Made by a program: the position numbers and the translations under genes
Notes under the pieces: generated by a model
The model's database searches: none
The model's input: the letters and a program-made list of their open reading frames with translations, nothing else
What the model was told of the DNA's origin: nothing
In this document: positions 16,983-25,448 of the stretch, in pieces
How positions within the stretch are numbered: the stretch's first letter is position 1
Layout of the letters: each line of letters opens with the position of its first letter
Origin: SZUA-37 sp964472525
GTDB lineage: Bacteria; Pseudomonadota; Gammaproteobacteria; UBA6429; Thiohalophilaceae
Length of the DNA: 64,000 bases
Assembly: GCA_964472525.1 (NCBI GenBank)
Contig: CAYYLL010000007.1
Span: 43,064-107,063, forward strand
Reading direction: 5' to 3'

Positions 16983-18308
16983 ATGACTCTCAAGTTACGT
17001 TTAATTATTAGTAGCCTGCTAATCCTGTTGTTCTTTATTATTGTTACGGGCTACACGCTAGATAAAGCCTTTTACACCGCCAATAAAACAGCGATGCAAG
17101 AGCAATTGACCACCCAACTTTATTTATTAATGGCAGCAACTGAAATTAATAAAAATGCAGATGTCAGCATGGCCCCGTCACTGCTTGAATCAAAATTCAG
17201 CTTGCCGTCATCCGGTTTATACGCTTACATAACCGACAACCATAATAGGGTGTTATGGAAATCATTATCCACTATCGGCATCACTAGCCCGCAACCTATT
17301 ACACTCAAAAAAGGTTCTCAACAATTTAGCCAACAACGTTTAAATAATATTGAATATTATAATTTAAGCTATGGTGTAAATTGGTTAGCAGGGAACAATA
17401 ATATACACATTACTTTTAATATTCAGAATGATCTAACAAATTTTAATGAACAAATATTTAACTATAGAACTACTCTTTGGAGCTGGCTCGCAGGCATGGC
17501 TATTTTATTGCTTATTGCGCTTAGCGCATTAATCTACTGGGGTTTATTACCTTTACGCAAAGTAATGGATGAAGTGAAAGCCATTAAAAATGGAACAAAA
17601 AAAATGATTAACGGACATTACCCCCCAGAAATACAAGTATTAAGCAACAGCATTAACCAACTTATTGAACATGCGCAAAACCGACAAAACCGTTATAAAA
17701 ATACACTGGGTGATCTTGCGCACAGCTTAAAAACACCTCTAGCTGTTATTCGTGGCATAATTGAGCAATTGTCATCGAATGAACTCACCCAACAACTTGA
17801 TGAACATATATCAAAGATTGATTCCAATATTCAATATCATTTACAACGAGCCACCACCACGGGCAAGTCACTCAGCCAAAATATAACACTGGCTCCAACG
17901 ATAGAACGTATTATATCAACTTTAAATAAGGTTTATCATGAGAAAAATATTATCATTAAAAATAATATCTCAGCCTCACAAGTTATTAACATTAATAAAG
18001 ATGACGCCCTTGAGCTATTTGGCAATTTATTAGAAAACGCATATAAATGGTGCCATACCGAAATACATATAAATCTAATTCAAAAAAGCAATCACTCCAT
18101 CATTTGCATTGAAGATGATGGTAGTGGCATAGATAAAAATAATCGACAAAAAATTCTTGAACGTGGCTTTCGTGCCGACAGCAGCACCCCCGGACATGGT
18201 ATTGGGCTAGCTATCGTGCAAGATATTCTTGCGATGTATCATTCAGAATTAGAAATTTCGTCAAGTATGTTAGGCGGTGCAAAAATTTGTTTTAATGTAC
18301 AACGATAG
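16983..18308 (+). CDS. PhoQ-like sensor histidine kinase
   Basis: This 441-residue membrane kinase has transmembrane helices at about residues 7-28 and 160-185, with a periplasmic sensor between them. A short HAMP-like linker and the phospho-acceptor box LAHSLKTPLAVIRG (near residue 247) follow. The HATPase domain has an N-box LFGNLLENAYKW and glycine boxes DDGSGI and GHGIGLAIV. It phosphorylates the response regulator encoded directly upstream. The HSLKTP form is that of PhoQ-type kinases. The sensor part is short and lacks an evident acidic metal-binding patch, so the ligand is unknown. Confidence 0.9.
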   Translation: MTLKLRLIISSLLILLFFIIVTGYTLDKAFYTANKTAMQEQLTTQLYLLMAATEINKNADVSMAPSLLESKFSLPSSGLYAYITDNHNRVLWKSLSTIGITSPQPITLKKGSQQFSQQRLNNIEYYNLSYGVNWLAGNNNIHITFNIQNDLTNFNEQIFNYRTTLWSWLAGMAILLLIALSALIYWGLLPLRKVMDEVKAIKNGTKKMINGHYPPEIQVLSNSINQLIEHAQNRQNRYKNTLGDLAHSLKTPLAVIRGIIEQLSSNELTQQLDEHISKIDSNIQYHLQRATTTGKSLSQNITLAPTIERIISTLNKVYHEKNIIIKNNISASQVININKDDALELFGNLLENAYKWCHTEIHINLIQKSNHSIICIEDDGSGIDKNNRQKILERGFRADSSTPGHGIGLAIVQDILAMYHSELEISSSMLGGAKICFNVQR

Positions 18309-18324
18309 TATATTTTCTTACATA

Positions 18325-18840
18325 TTAAGCATATCGATCATAAGCAATCACTGTCTTAACAAAGGCACCTCTTGCTACGCCGCTTTCCAGACTGTCATTC
18401 TCAATCACTGGAATATCTGGATATTGATTTAGTAATGCGTCAACAAAAACACCATTACCTGTATGTTGTACTTTTCCATTCAAATTAAATACCGGGGTAC
18501 TGCCTACACCACAACTGGGAGAACGGCTTTTAAAAACATAACCGGATAAATTTGATAATTCTTTTACTTTGTCTTTTGAATAATGGATAAGCTTGTCTGT
18601 TACATCTAGCATTTTATCGTCACGCCCAATCACTTTAATACTATTATCGTTATTGACTAATTCAACGGCTGAACGCGGAACGGATAAGCCACATTCTACT
18701 TCCGGGCATATCGGTACAAGTTCAAAATATTGTGACAGGTAGGCAATTAAATCTTTATTGTATTTTTTTATTGCGTCATAGCGAACAATGCTATTGGTCA
18801 GACACTGGCTAATACCAATACAGATATTGTTTTTATTCAT
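18325..18840 (-). CDS. DUF523-family protein
   Basis: This 171-residue protein shows the DUF523 signature: ICIGISQCLTNSIVRYD at the start, PICPEVECGLSVPR near residues 43-56, and KSRSPSCGVGS near residues 104-114. Three conserved cysteine positions suggest metal or thiol chemistry, but the function is not established for the family. It lies 16 bases from the convergent kinase gene and 75 bases from the NUDIX gene on the same strand, with a REP-type palindrome in between. Confidence 0.85.
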   Translation of the reverse strand: MNKNNICIGISQCLTNSIVRYDAIKKYNKDLIAYLSQYFELVPICPEVECGLSVPRSAVELVNNDNSIKVIGRDDKMLDVTDKLIHYSKDKVKELSNLSGYVFKSRSPSCGVGSTPVFNLNGKVQHTGNGVFVDALLNQYPDIPVIENDSLESGVARGAFVKTVIAYDRYA

Positions 18841-18866
18841 TGCTTAATAACTAACTTTTCTTCTGG

Positions 18867-18886
18867 ATTCCCGCCTCCGCGGGAAT
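18867..18886. repeat. REP-type palindrome
   Basis: ATTCCCGC-ctcc-GCGGGAAT is a perfect 8-bp dyad within the wider TCTGGATTCCCGCC...GGGAATGACGG context. This sequence type is widespread as a dispersed repeat in proteobacterial genomes. It lies between the NUDIX gene and DUF523 and may also act as a transcript-stabilising hairpin. Confidence 0.7.
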
Positions 18887-18915
18887 GACGGGTTACAGAA
18901 TAACATTACCATAAC

Positions 18916-19440
18916 TTAATTTATAAACTTAGCGGCTCTAAATAAAGCAACGCATGTTTTCGCATCGTTGATTTCGCCATCTTGCGCTTGCTGCAAGGCT
19001 TTTGCAAAGTCAAACCAATGCACCTCTAACACTTCACCTTGTTCCAAACTTTGCTCCCCATAACTCAGTTCGGTTGCCAGAAACAAGTGTACCTTCTCGG
19101 TAAAAACACCGGGGGAACTTTGCATCTCACCCAATTTAACCCACTGCTTTGCGGTGCAACCACTTTCTTCCTGTAATTCCTGTTGCGCACGTTTAATTGG
19201 CGCAACATCATCTTTTTCTAAAATACCGGCAGGTATTTCCCACACCCAATCACGCATCGCGTGACGATACTGACGTAATAAACAAATTTTATTTTGCTCG
19301 TTGACAGCAACAATGGCCGCTCCACCGGGATGGTAAATAATTTCGAGGTCATCAACGCTATTATCGGGTAAGCACACCTTTTCCTGATTTAGCTTAATGA
19401 TACGGCCGGTGAAAACTGTTTTAGATTCAAGAATACTCAT
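18916..19440 (-). CDS. NUDIX hydrolase, ADP-ribose pyrophosphatase type
   Basis: This 174-residue protein has the NudF/ADP-sugar pyrophosphatase layout: GGAAIVAV, CLLRQYRHAMRDWVWEIPAGIL, a NUDIX box, then MQSSPGVFTEKVHLFLA. It should hydrolyse ADP-ribose to AMP and ribose 5-phosphate. The NUDIX box is degenerate: the usual glutamate before the helix is aspartate and the usual arginine of REL is glutamine (QELQEESG). The metal-binding EL..EE glutamates remain, so activity is still plausible. The assembly gap and tandem repeats lie just upstream of its start. Confidence 0.85.
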   Translation of the reverse strand: MSILESKTVFTGRIIKLNQEKVCLPDNSVDDLEIIYHPGGAAIVAVNEQNKICLLRQYRHAMRDWVWEIPAGILEKDDVAPIKRAQQELQEESGCTAKQWVKLGEMQSSPGVFTEKVHLFLATELSYGEQSLEQGEVLEVHWFDFAKALQQAQDGEINDAKTCVALFRAAKFIN

Positions 19441-19537
19441 TCAAACGAGTCTATCAAGCAAGCTTGATATTGCAACAAAATGGCTTAGAAAGTAGAGAAA
19501 ATAAATCGCAAGCAAAGAACATTGGAAAAGATCATAA

Positions 19538-19799
19538 GTGCCAGTAAAAAGAAGGGGAAACTGGCATATGTATTCGGNNNNNNNNNNNNNNNNNNNNNNN
19601 NNNNNNNNNNNNNNNNNNNNNNNNNNNNNNNNNNNNNNNNNNNNNNNNNNNNNNNNNNNNNNNNNNNNNNNNNNNNNGGGAGTCTGGTTGAAAAACATCA
19701 TAAGTGCCAGTAAAAAGAAGGGGAAACTGGCATATGTATTCGGGGGAGTCTGGTTGAAAAACATCATAAGTGCCAGTAAAAAGAAGGGGAAACTGGCAC
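19538..19799. repeat. Tandem array of 66-bp hairpin units, interrupted by the gap
   Basis: At least three units are seen, with cores starting at 19538, 19704 and 19770; the last two are exactly 66 bases apart. Each core has arms GTGCCAGT and ACTGGCA(C) around a 14-base purine loop. Units are joined by a spacer TATGTATTCGGGGGAGTC plus TGGTTGAAAAACATCATAA. The true copy number is unknown because the array crosses the gap. A related single copy occurs at 6601-6669. Confidence 0.85.
19578..19677. other. Assembly gap (100 N)
   Basis: Exactly 100 undetermined bases, a conventional placeholder for a gap of unknown size. It falls within the 66-bp tandem array, which is the likely reason the assembler stopped. 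Confidence 0.98.
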
Positions 19800-19800
19800 T

Positions 19801-19832
19801 AAAAAAGCGGGGCACTTTTTTTAAAGTGCCCC
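19801..19832 (-). terminator. Leftward intrinsic-terminator-like hairpin beside the array
   Basis: GGGGCACTTT (19809-19818) and AAAGTGCCCC (19823-19832) form a perfect 10-bp stem with a 4-base loop. Read leftwards it is followed by GC and six T residues, so it has terminator form on the minus strand. No minus-strand gene is seen to its right, so it may belong to the repeat rather than to a gene. The same order, T-tailed hairpin then repeat core, exists at 6639-6692. Confidence 0.55.
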
Positions 19833-20129
19833 TAATTTACCTAACCTAAAGGAGATTTCATAAATATTACAGTATTAACAATGCAGTTCCTGTGCCAACA
19901 AAAATGTTAATATTTGTAATAATTGGAACACAGAATCAGCCACTTAGTTCATAATAGAAACTCTTTTGTGGCATAAAATTGACATTAGAATATGCTAATA
20001 TTTAAAGTATTGACATATATATTGCTAAAAAATGGTTATTATCACTAAAGTAAATATAAAAATGACCTATAAACAGTTATGATTTCATATGTAATAAAAA
20101 TGTCATGTACCTTTGTTTAAATAGCCGCT

Positions 20130-20825
20130 ATGTCTAATATAAATAAACCCACTATCCTCATTGTTGATGACGAACATGCAATTCGAGAAATGATATGTAT
20201 GTCTCTGGAAGATCAATACCATTGTCTGGAAGCCAGTGACGCCCATAAAGCCGAAGCGATGCTAAACCAGCAAATACCTGACTTAATTCTACTGGACTGG
20301 ATGATGCCAGGCATTAGTGGCATTAATTATATAAAAAGTCTACGGCGAAATGAAAAAACAGATATCATACCCGTTATCATGCTAACCGCTAAAACCGAAG
20401 AAAATAATATGCTCGAGGGCCTCGATAGCGGTGCAGACGATTACCTCAGTAAACCATTTTCAACCAAAGAATTGCATGCACGTATTCGCGCACTACTACG
20501 CAGAACATCCAATACCCGCTCCAACGAAGTATTAAATGTTGCGGATCTTGTTTTGGACAATACCTCCCACCGTGTTTCGTCTAATGGACAAACCATTACT
20601 CTTGGCCCAACAGAATATAATTTGCTTGCCTTTTTTATGCGTTCACCGGAACGTGTTTATAGCCGTGAACAATTACTCAATGGTGTATGGGGTGAAAGCG
20701 TCTATGTTGAAGAACGTACCGTTGACGTGCATATCCGCCGTTTACGCAAAGCACTGGAACCATCGAATAACCATGATTTAATTCAAACTGTGCGTGGTGC
20801 GGGTTATCGGCTCTCTACCCAATAA
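20130..20825 (+). CDS. phoB: Phosphate regulon response regulator PhoB
   Basis: This 231-residue protein has a receiver domain with DDE at 13-15, phospho-acceptor D56 (LLDWMMPG) and K108 (LSKPF). An OmpR-type winged helix follows (GPTEYNLLAFFMRSPERVYSR, ending TVRGAGYRLS). It activates phosphate-starvation genes by binding Pho boxes. Its stop overlaps the phoR start by one base (TAATG), so the two are translationally coupled. The preceding 280 bases hold the tandem repeats' edge and an AT-rich stretch with a single TGTCATG half-site near 20100, but no complete Pho box that I can defend. Confidence 0.94.
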   Translation: MSNINKPTILIVDDEHAIREMICMSLEDQYHCLEASDAHKAEAMLNQQIPDLILLDWMMPGISGINYIKSLRRNEKTDIIPVIMLTAKTEENNMLEGLDSGADDYLSKPFSTKELHARIRALLRRTSNTRSNEVLNVADLVLDNTSHRVSSNGQTITLGPTEYNLLAFFMRSPERVYSREQLLNGVWGESVYVEERTVDVHIRRLRKALEPSNNHDLIQTVRGAGYRLSTQ

Positions 20826-22132
20826 TGCACCCTCAATTACAGCGTGAATTCTGGTTCCTAGTATTCCTGATATTTTTAGCCGCTGTTATGGGGGCGGCAT
20901 TTGACCTTTCCGCAGTGTTTATCAGCATTATTTTATTTGCTTACATTGTTTTTACCTTTCTAAATATTTCAAAATTGCACTATTGGTTGTTACACCGAAA
21001 AGATGCACCATTACCTGATGGCCGTGGTTACTGGAGCGAAATTTTTCACGAATTGTTTTTAATGGAAAAAAAACACGCCAAGAATAAACAGATCCTCAAC
21101 GAAACCATCCTTCGGTTTCAAGATGCAACCACCGCCTTACCTTACGCAATGATTATTCTCAATAAACATCAACAAATTGACTGGTCAAATAATGCGGCAG
21201 AATCACTGATGGGGGTACGCTACCCGGAAGATACACAGCAACCTATCAGTAATTTAATTCGTAACCCTGAGTTTATGATCTACTTAAATAAACAAGACTT
21301 TCATAAAATACTCAATATGCCATCCCCCGAACACCCAACTAAACAGTTGGCCGTTCAGATTATTCCTTATGTTAAAAAGCAAATACTTATCATTTGCCGT
21401 GATATCAGTCATATTAATAAACTCGAAGAAATGCGTAGCAACTTTGTTGCGAATGCTTCTCATGAACTACGCTCTCCGATTACCGTTATTTCCGGCTATT
21501 TGGAAACCATACAAAATAATTTACCCAGCGATCCGGAAAAAATGAACAAAATTATTAACACCATGTATGGTCAGTCCAAACGCATGGAACGACTGGTTAG
21601 CGACTTGCTATCTTTGTCTAAACTTGAAACACGCCCCACTGACCAACATGATAACGCGATTGATATTACGGCATTGCTAACCGCTATTAAAGAATCGGCA
21701 GTTGTTTTAAGTGGTGATAAAAAACATCTTATCGAACTGACTATTACAACCAAATCAAATATCAGCGGTAATTATGAAGAACTTTACAGCCTGTTTTCCA
21801 ATCTGGTCAATAACGCCGTCCGATATACCCCCAATGAAGGCAATATATCCATTTTATGGGAAGAAATAGATAATCAGGCTGTTTTTAGTGTGACGGATAG
21901 TGGGCATGGTATCCCTATGCAACATATTCCACACCTTACAGAACGTTTTTATCGTGTCAATATTGATCGTTCACGCGAATCTGGCGGTACCGGACTGGGG
22001 TTGGCCATTGTAAAACATATTGTCGAACGTCATGACGGCCGTTTGGAAATTACCAGTAAAATAAATGTTGGTAGCACTTTTCGTTGCGTCTTCCCGACGA
22101 CTCGTTTAATCAAACATGCTGCACAAGCATAA
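20825..22132 (+). CDS. phoR: Phosphate regulon sensor kinase PhoR
   Basis: This 435-residue kinase has two N-terminal membrane segments (residues about 9-48). A PAS region follows (ALPYAMIILNKHQQIDWSNN), then the phospho-acceptor H213 (ANASHELRSPIT) and a HATPase domain (NLVNNAVRYT, GTGLGLAIV). It lacks a large periplasmic sensor, as PhoR does, because it reads phosphate through the Pst transporter and PhoU. Those partners are partly destroyed downstream here, so unless another Pst system exists elsewhere its signalling could be constitutive. Confidence 0.93.
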   Translation: MHPQLQREFWFLVFLIFLAAVMGAAFDLSAVFISIILFAYIVFTFLNISKLHYWLLHRKDAPLPDGRGYWSEIFHELFLMEKKHAKNKQILNETILRFQDATTALPYAMIILNKHQQIDWSNNAAESLMGVRYPEDTQQPISNLIRNPEFMIYLNKQDFHKILNMPSPEHPTKQLAVQIIPYVKKQILIICRDISHINKLEEMRSNFVANASHELRSPITVISGYLETIQNNLPSDPEKMNKIINTMYGQSKRMERLVSDLLSLSKLETRPTDQHDNAIDITALLTAIKESAVVLSGDKKHLIELTITTKSNISGNYEELYSLFSNLVNNAVRYTPNEGNISILWEEIDNQAVFSVTDSGHGIPMQHIPHLTERFYRVNIDRSRESGGTGLGLAIVKHIVERHDGRLEITSKINVGSTFRCVFPTTRLIKHAAQA

Positions 22133-22155
22133 GTGCAATATGCTCATCATAAAAT

Positions 22156-22173
22156 TGTCATATTTCCGTCATA
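22156..22173 (+). promoter_or_regulatory. Pho box before pstS
   Basis: TGTCATA (22156-22162) and CGTCATA (22167-22173) are direct repeats 11 bases apart with a TTTC spacer, matching the established PhoB-binding consensus. The site lies about 100 bases before the pstS start. Further TGTCAT half-sites occur near 22214 and 22244. Confidence 0.8.
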
Positions 22174-22273
22174 AACCATTCACAATAAAATAACATAATT
22201 TACATTCAACATAATGTCATGATATTTTTTCACTGCTTATAAGTGTCATAATCTTCTTGCAGGAGTCCATTCC

Positions 22274-23086
22274 ATGAAAAAACTTTTAGCCCTAACGGGT
22301 ATTGGTTTGCTTTCCAGCCAGATTATAGTTGCATCATTTGCACAAGCTGCCATTAACGTTGATAGCAAAATTCCTACTTACCATAAAGCTAGCAACGTTT
22401 CAGGTAATATTGCAAGCGTAGGTTCAGATACCCTCGCTAACTTAATGACCTTGTGGGCAAAAGAATTTAAACGTTTATACCCTAATGTTAATCTTCAGAT
22501 TCAAGCAGCCGGTTCTTCAACTGCGCCACCGGCTTTAACGGAAGGCATATCTAACTTTGGCCCAATGAGTCGTAGAATGAAAGGCAAGGAATTACAGGCT
22601 TTCGAAAAGAGATTTGGTTATAAACCCATTTTTATTCCTGTTGCTATTGATGCTCTAGCGGTTTATGTGAACAAAGACAATCCCATTAAAGGCTTAAGCA
22701 TTTCTCAGGTTGATGCTATTTTTTCATCAACACGTAAATGTGGTTTTAAAACTAAAGTAAATACATGGGGCGACCTTGGTATAACCGATTCATGGAAAAA
22801 CCGTAATTTACAAATCTTTGGTCGTAACTCCGTATCAGAAACATATGGCTACTTTAAAAACAAAGCCCTTTGTAAGGGTGATTACAAATTAATGGTAAAT
22901 GAACAACCAGGGTCAGCTTCCGTTGTTCTATCCGTAGCAGCCTCTCTTAACGGTATTGGTTACAAAACATTAGGAGTTCGTGCAGTTCCTTTAACTAAAA
23001 ACCCCAGTAAACCTTATATTACAGCTTCAACCGAAAATACAGCTAGCGGTAAAATTGCCCTCAAATCTCTTAACAAGATAAAATAA
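22274..23086 (+). CDS. pstS: Phosphate-binding protein PstS, C-terminally shortened
   Basis: This 270-residue protein has a signal peptide (residues 1-26, ending AQA). A phosphate-binding fold follows, with VGSDTLANLM near 51, AGSSTAPPALTEG near 81-93, NPIKGLSISQVDAIFSS near 138 and GRNSVSETYGYFK near 186. It should deliver phosphate to PstCA. It stops soon after the TASTENTASGK segment, where family members usually continue for about 50 more residues into a final helical region. That shortening, with the absence of pstC/pstA and a ruined pstB next, suggests a decaying gene. A GCAGGAG ribosome-binding sequence and a Pho box are still intact upstream. Confidence 0.85.
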   Translation: MKKLLALTGIGLLSSQIIVASFAQAAINVDSKIPTYHKASNVSGNIASVGSDTLANLMTLWAKEFKRLYPNVNLQIQAAGSSTAPPALTEGISNFGPMSRRMKGKELQAFEKRFGYKPIFIPVAIDALAVYVNKDNPIKGLSISQVDAIFSSTRKCGFKTKVNTWGDLGITDSWKNRNLQIFGRNSVSETYGYFKNKALCKGDYKLMVNEQPGSASVVLSVAASLNGIGYKTLGVRAVPLTKNPSKPYITASTENTASGKIALKSLNKIK

Positions 23087-23104
23087 GTTAATACAACCAC
23101 CTGC

Positions 23105-23497
23105 AATATTGCTAATAATTTATCGAATGAAGGCCTAGTTTCCAGCCTAAGACAGAAAATGAGTACGGTATACCAGAAATCGAATCCTTTACTAAAACCA
23201 ATTTATAAGAATGTTGCTTATGGTTTGCGTTTACAAGGTATAAGAAATCGTCGTAAAATAGATGCAAACGTAGAAAAAGTATAAATGGTGCCGTACTCTG
23301 GGATTAAAATTGAAAAACTCATTCATGAATGAAAAGAAAACGACACTATCATCATTGTAACCCATAATATGCAACAAGCTGCGTGAGTTTCAGACTATAC
23401 TTAGTATGGCAAATTGATTGAATTTGATAATACCAGTCAAATCTTCACAAACCCGTCAACCAAACAGAAGACTACATCACAGGGCATGACGGGGTAA
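23105..23497 (+). pseudogene. pstB: pstB pseudogene (phosphate ABC transporter ATPase remnant)
   Basis: One frame carries recognisable PstB pieces broken by stops. The first (23105-23284) includes SLRQKMSTVYQKSNPLLKP and VAYGLRLQGIRNRRKID, then TAA. After an internal deletion that removes the signature motif and Walker B, the same frame resumes with IKIEKLIHE-stop-KENDTIIIVTHNMQQAA-stop-VSDYT-stop-YGKLIEFDN. TGA is at 23330 and 23384 and TAG at 23402. A final QTEDYITG piece is in another frame. Walker A and everything before it are also missing. The order pstS-pstB-phoU is that of the standard operon with pstC and pstA lost. Confidence 0.9.
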
Positions 23498-23533
23498 CAA
23501 TGATAAACTTAGAAACTAATTTGGAGATTTAAT

Positions 23534-24247
23534 ATGGATAAAACAAAGCCCGGACAACACATTTCACACCAATTTAATATAGAACTTGAAGAAATTCGTA
23601 ACCGCGTTCTGGAAATGGGTGGACTTGTTGAGCAACAAATAAATAATGCCATTAAATCTCTTATCGAAGGCGATATCGACCTAGCTAATGTGGTCATTCA
23701 CCGAGATATGAAAGTGAATGCTGCCGAAGTAAAAATTGACGAAGAATGTAGCCAAATTCTTGCTCGTCGCCAACCCGCCGCATCGGATTTGCGGTTAGTG
23801 GTTGCAGTGATTAAAACCATTACCGACCTTGAACGAATTGGTGACCAAGCTGAACGTATTGCACGAATGGGGATACGTCTAGCAGAGCAAGAACGCCCTA
23901 AAAATGGTTACCATGAACTTCAGAACCTAGGCGAACATGTCGCAAGAATGATGCATGATACGTTAGATGCCTTTGCCCGAACCGATACAGAAGCGGCATT
24001 ACGTGTGGCCAAGGAAGACTTAAGCCTAGATCAGGAATACGATGGCATTATGCGCCAGTCGCTTACTTTTATGATGGAAGATCCACGAATGATTACTCGT
24101 ATGCTCGATGTTATGTGGATAGCAAGAGCAATCGAACGAATTGGCGACCATGCAAAAAATATTGGTGAATATATTATTTATTTAGTAAAAGGTAAAAATG
24201 TACGCCATACCAGCCTTGAAGACATGGAACAGGAAGTACACGATTAA
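23534..24247 (+). CDS. phoU: Phosphate transport regulator PhoU
   Basis: This 237-residue all-helical protein has two PhoU repeats, each with the metal-binding E/DxxxD pattern (KTITDLERIGDQAERIAR near residue 95, ARAIERIGDHAKNIGEY near 198). PhoU links the Pst transporter to PhoR and prevents phosphate over-uptake. It appears intact although pstB upstream is not. A TGGAGAT ribosome-binding sequence precedes the ATG. Retention of an intact phoU suggests either recent decay or service to a second transporter. Confidence 0.94.
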   Translation: MDKTKPGQHISHQFNIELEEIRNRVLEMGGLVEQQINNAIKSLIEGDIDLANVVIHRDMKVNAAEVKIDEECSQILARRQPAASDLRLVVAVIKTITDLERIGDQAERIARMGIRLAEQERPKNGYHELQNLGEHVARMMHDTLDAFARTDTEAALRVAKEDLSLDQEYDGIMRQSLTFMMEDPRMITRMLDVMWIARAIERIGDHAKNIGEYIIYLVKGKNVRHTSLEDMEQEVHD

Positions 24248-24299
24248 TTTTTTATTTTCCAGCATAAAATTTGCCTAGAAACAAAATTCTGTTCAAGTG

Positions 24300-24569
24300 T
24301 CAGTTTAAATCAAACTGAACTGCAAATCCGTCATCGGTGATCCTGACTACCGTTGCGGGTATTGCAGGTGGTTCTTCACCTTGCATATTCTCAAGCACTT
24401 TTATTGTTACCTTTGTAGCCATTTGTAACACGATATTCTCATTTTTTTCCAGAAAAACACCGCCATCACTCATATCTCGTGTTGTCATAATAGCCGGTGC
24501 TTGCCCTGCAACGGATACTTCCACCTTCATAGGCAAAGGTAATCGTGAATGTTTTCTTTGATTCGTCAT
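24300..24569 (-). CDS. PilZ-domain protein (c-di-GMP receptor)
   Basis: This 89-residue protein is a single PilZ domain. The c-di-GMP-binding RxxxR-type element is in QRKHSRLPLPM near residues 4-14, and the second motif DMSDGGVFLE is near 32-41. PilZ proteins bind c-di-GMP and change motility, adhesion or exopolysaccharide output. It faces phoU tail to tail with 52 bases between. Two c-di-GMP turnover proteins lie 3 and 11 kb to the right, so this may be one of their outputs. Confidence 0.85.
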   Translation of the reverse strand: MTNQRKHSRLPLPMKVEVSVAGQAPAIMTTRDMSDGGVFLEKNENIVLQMATKVTIKVLENMQGEEPPAIPATVVRITDDGFAVQFDLN

Positions 24570-24651
24570 AAAATAGCTTTAAATGTAAGTATAATGCCAT
24601 AATTATAGATAATACTCCCTCATAATGAAAACAAATAGTTTTGAATAAAAT

Positions 24652-25365
24652 ATGAAAATCGGAATTTTAGATGTCGATCATCTTAATAATAACATTATCC
24701 AAAAATATGGCTGCTATGCCGATGCCTTTATTCGCCTGTTTTCACCACTACAAAATAAACTAACCCAAGCTATTACATTTCAACGATATAATATTTTTGA
24801 TATGGAATTCCCTCCATCACTAGACGAATGTGATATTTATATCATAACCGGTAGCCAATACAGTACTTACGAAGATATCCCATGGATAAAAAAATTAGAA
24901 AGTGTTATCCAGCAATTACACGCACAAAAGAAAAAATTAATAGGAATTTGTTTTGGTCATCAGATCATTGCCCAAAGTTTAGGTGGAATAGTTGAAAAAA
25001 ATACAAAAGGCTGGGAGCTTGGTATGACCACCACACATGTAACTAACATTCAAACATGGATGCAACCTAAAAGAGATTTTTTCTTTATACTGGTGAGTCA
25101 TCAGGATCATGTTACAAAATTACCGGTTAATGCGGTTAATTTTTGTGAAACAAAAATCTGCCCTCACTCTGGATTTTATATCGATAACCATATACTCACA
25201 TTTCAGGGGCATCCTGAATTTAGTAAACGTTATGTAAAGCTTATTATTAAATTACAGTCTAAAAATATTACTAAAGAACAACGTCAACTTGCTAAAATGT
25301 CCTTACAACAAAGTGATGACCATCAGCTAATAGCCAATTGGATCTTTAACTTTATAAATAACTAA
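24652..25365 (+). CDS. Class I glutamine amidotransferase (GMP synthase-like)
   Basis: This 237-residue protein is a stand-alone class I amidotransferase domain. The catalytic cysteine lies in KLIGICFGHQIIAQSLGG near residue 104, and the catalytic histidine and glutamate in TFQGHPEF near 184-191. Such proteins release ammonia from glutamine, or hydrolyse gamma-glutamyl compounds, and many are uncharacterised. There is no synthetase partner beside it; the following MFS gene is 83 bases away. Low-GC codon use is similar to its neighbours. Confidence 0.85.
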   Translation: MKIGILDVDHLNNNIIQKYGCYADAFIRLFSPLQNKLTQAITFQRYNIFDMEFPPSLDECDIYIITGSQYSTYEDIPWIKKLESVIQQLHAQKKKLIGICFGHQIIAQSLGGIVEKNTKGWELGMTTTHVTNIQTWMQPKRDFFFILVSHQDHVTKLPVNAVNFCETKICPHSGFYIDNHILTFQGHPEFSKRYVKLIIKLQSKNITKEQRQLAKMSLQQSDDHQLIANWIFNFINN

Positions 25366-25448
25366 TACACCCTTACTCGGCTTAATATACAATACAAAGG
25401 ATTGATTGAAGCTGTTTTATTTCGAGATCGATTATCAATAGTTATACT

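Noticed and set aside
19538..19799. Possible CRISPR array
   Set aside because: The whole 66-base unit is repeated including the spacer part, so there are no unique spacers, and no cas genes are nearby.
19441..19849. Reading frames on both strands across the tandem repeats and gap
   Set aside because: They exist because the 66-base period is a multiple of three and N was read through; there is no family match or ribosome-binding site.
20080..20110. Pho box before phoB
   Set aside because: Only one TGTCAT half-site is visible; the second repeat at 11-base spacing is missing.
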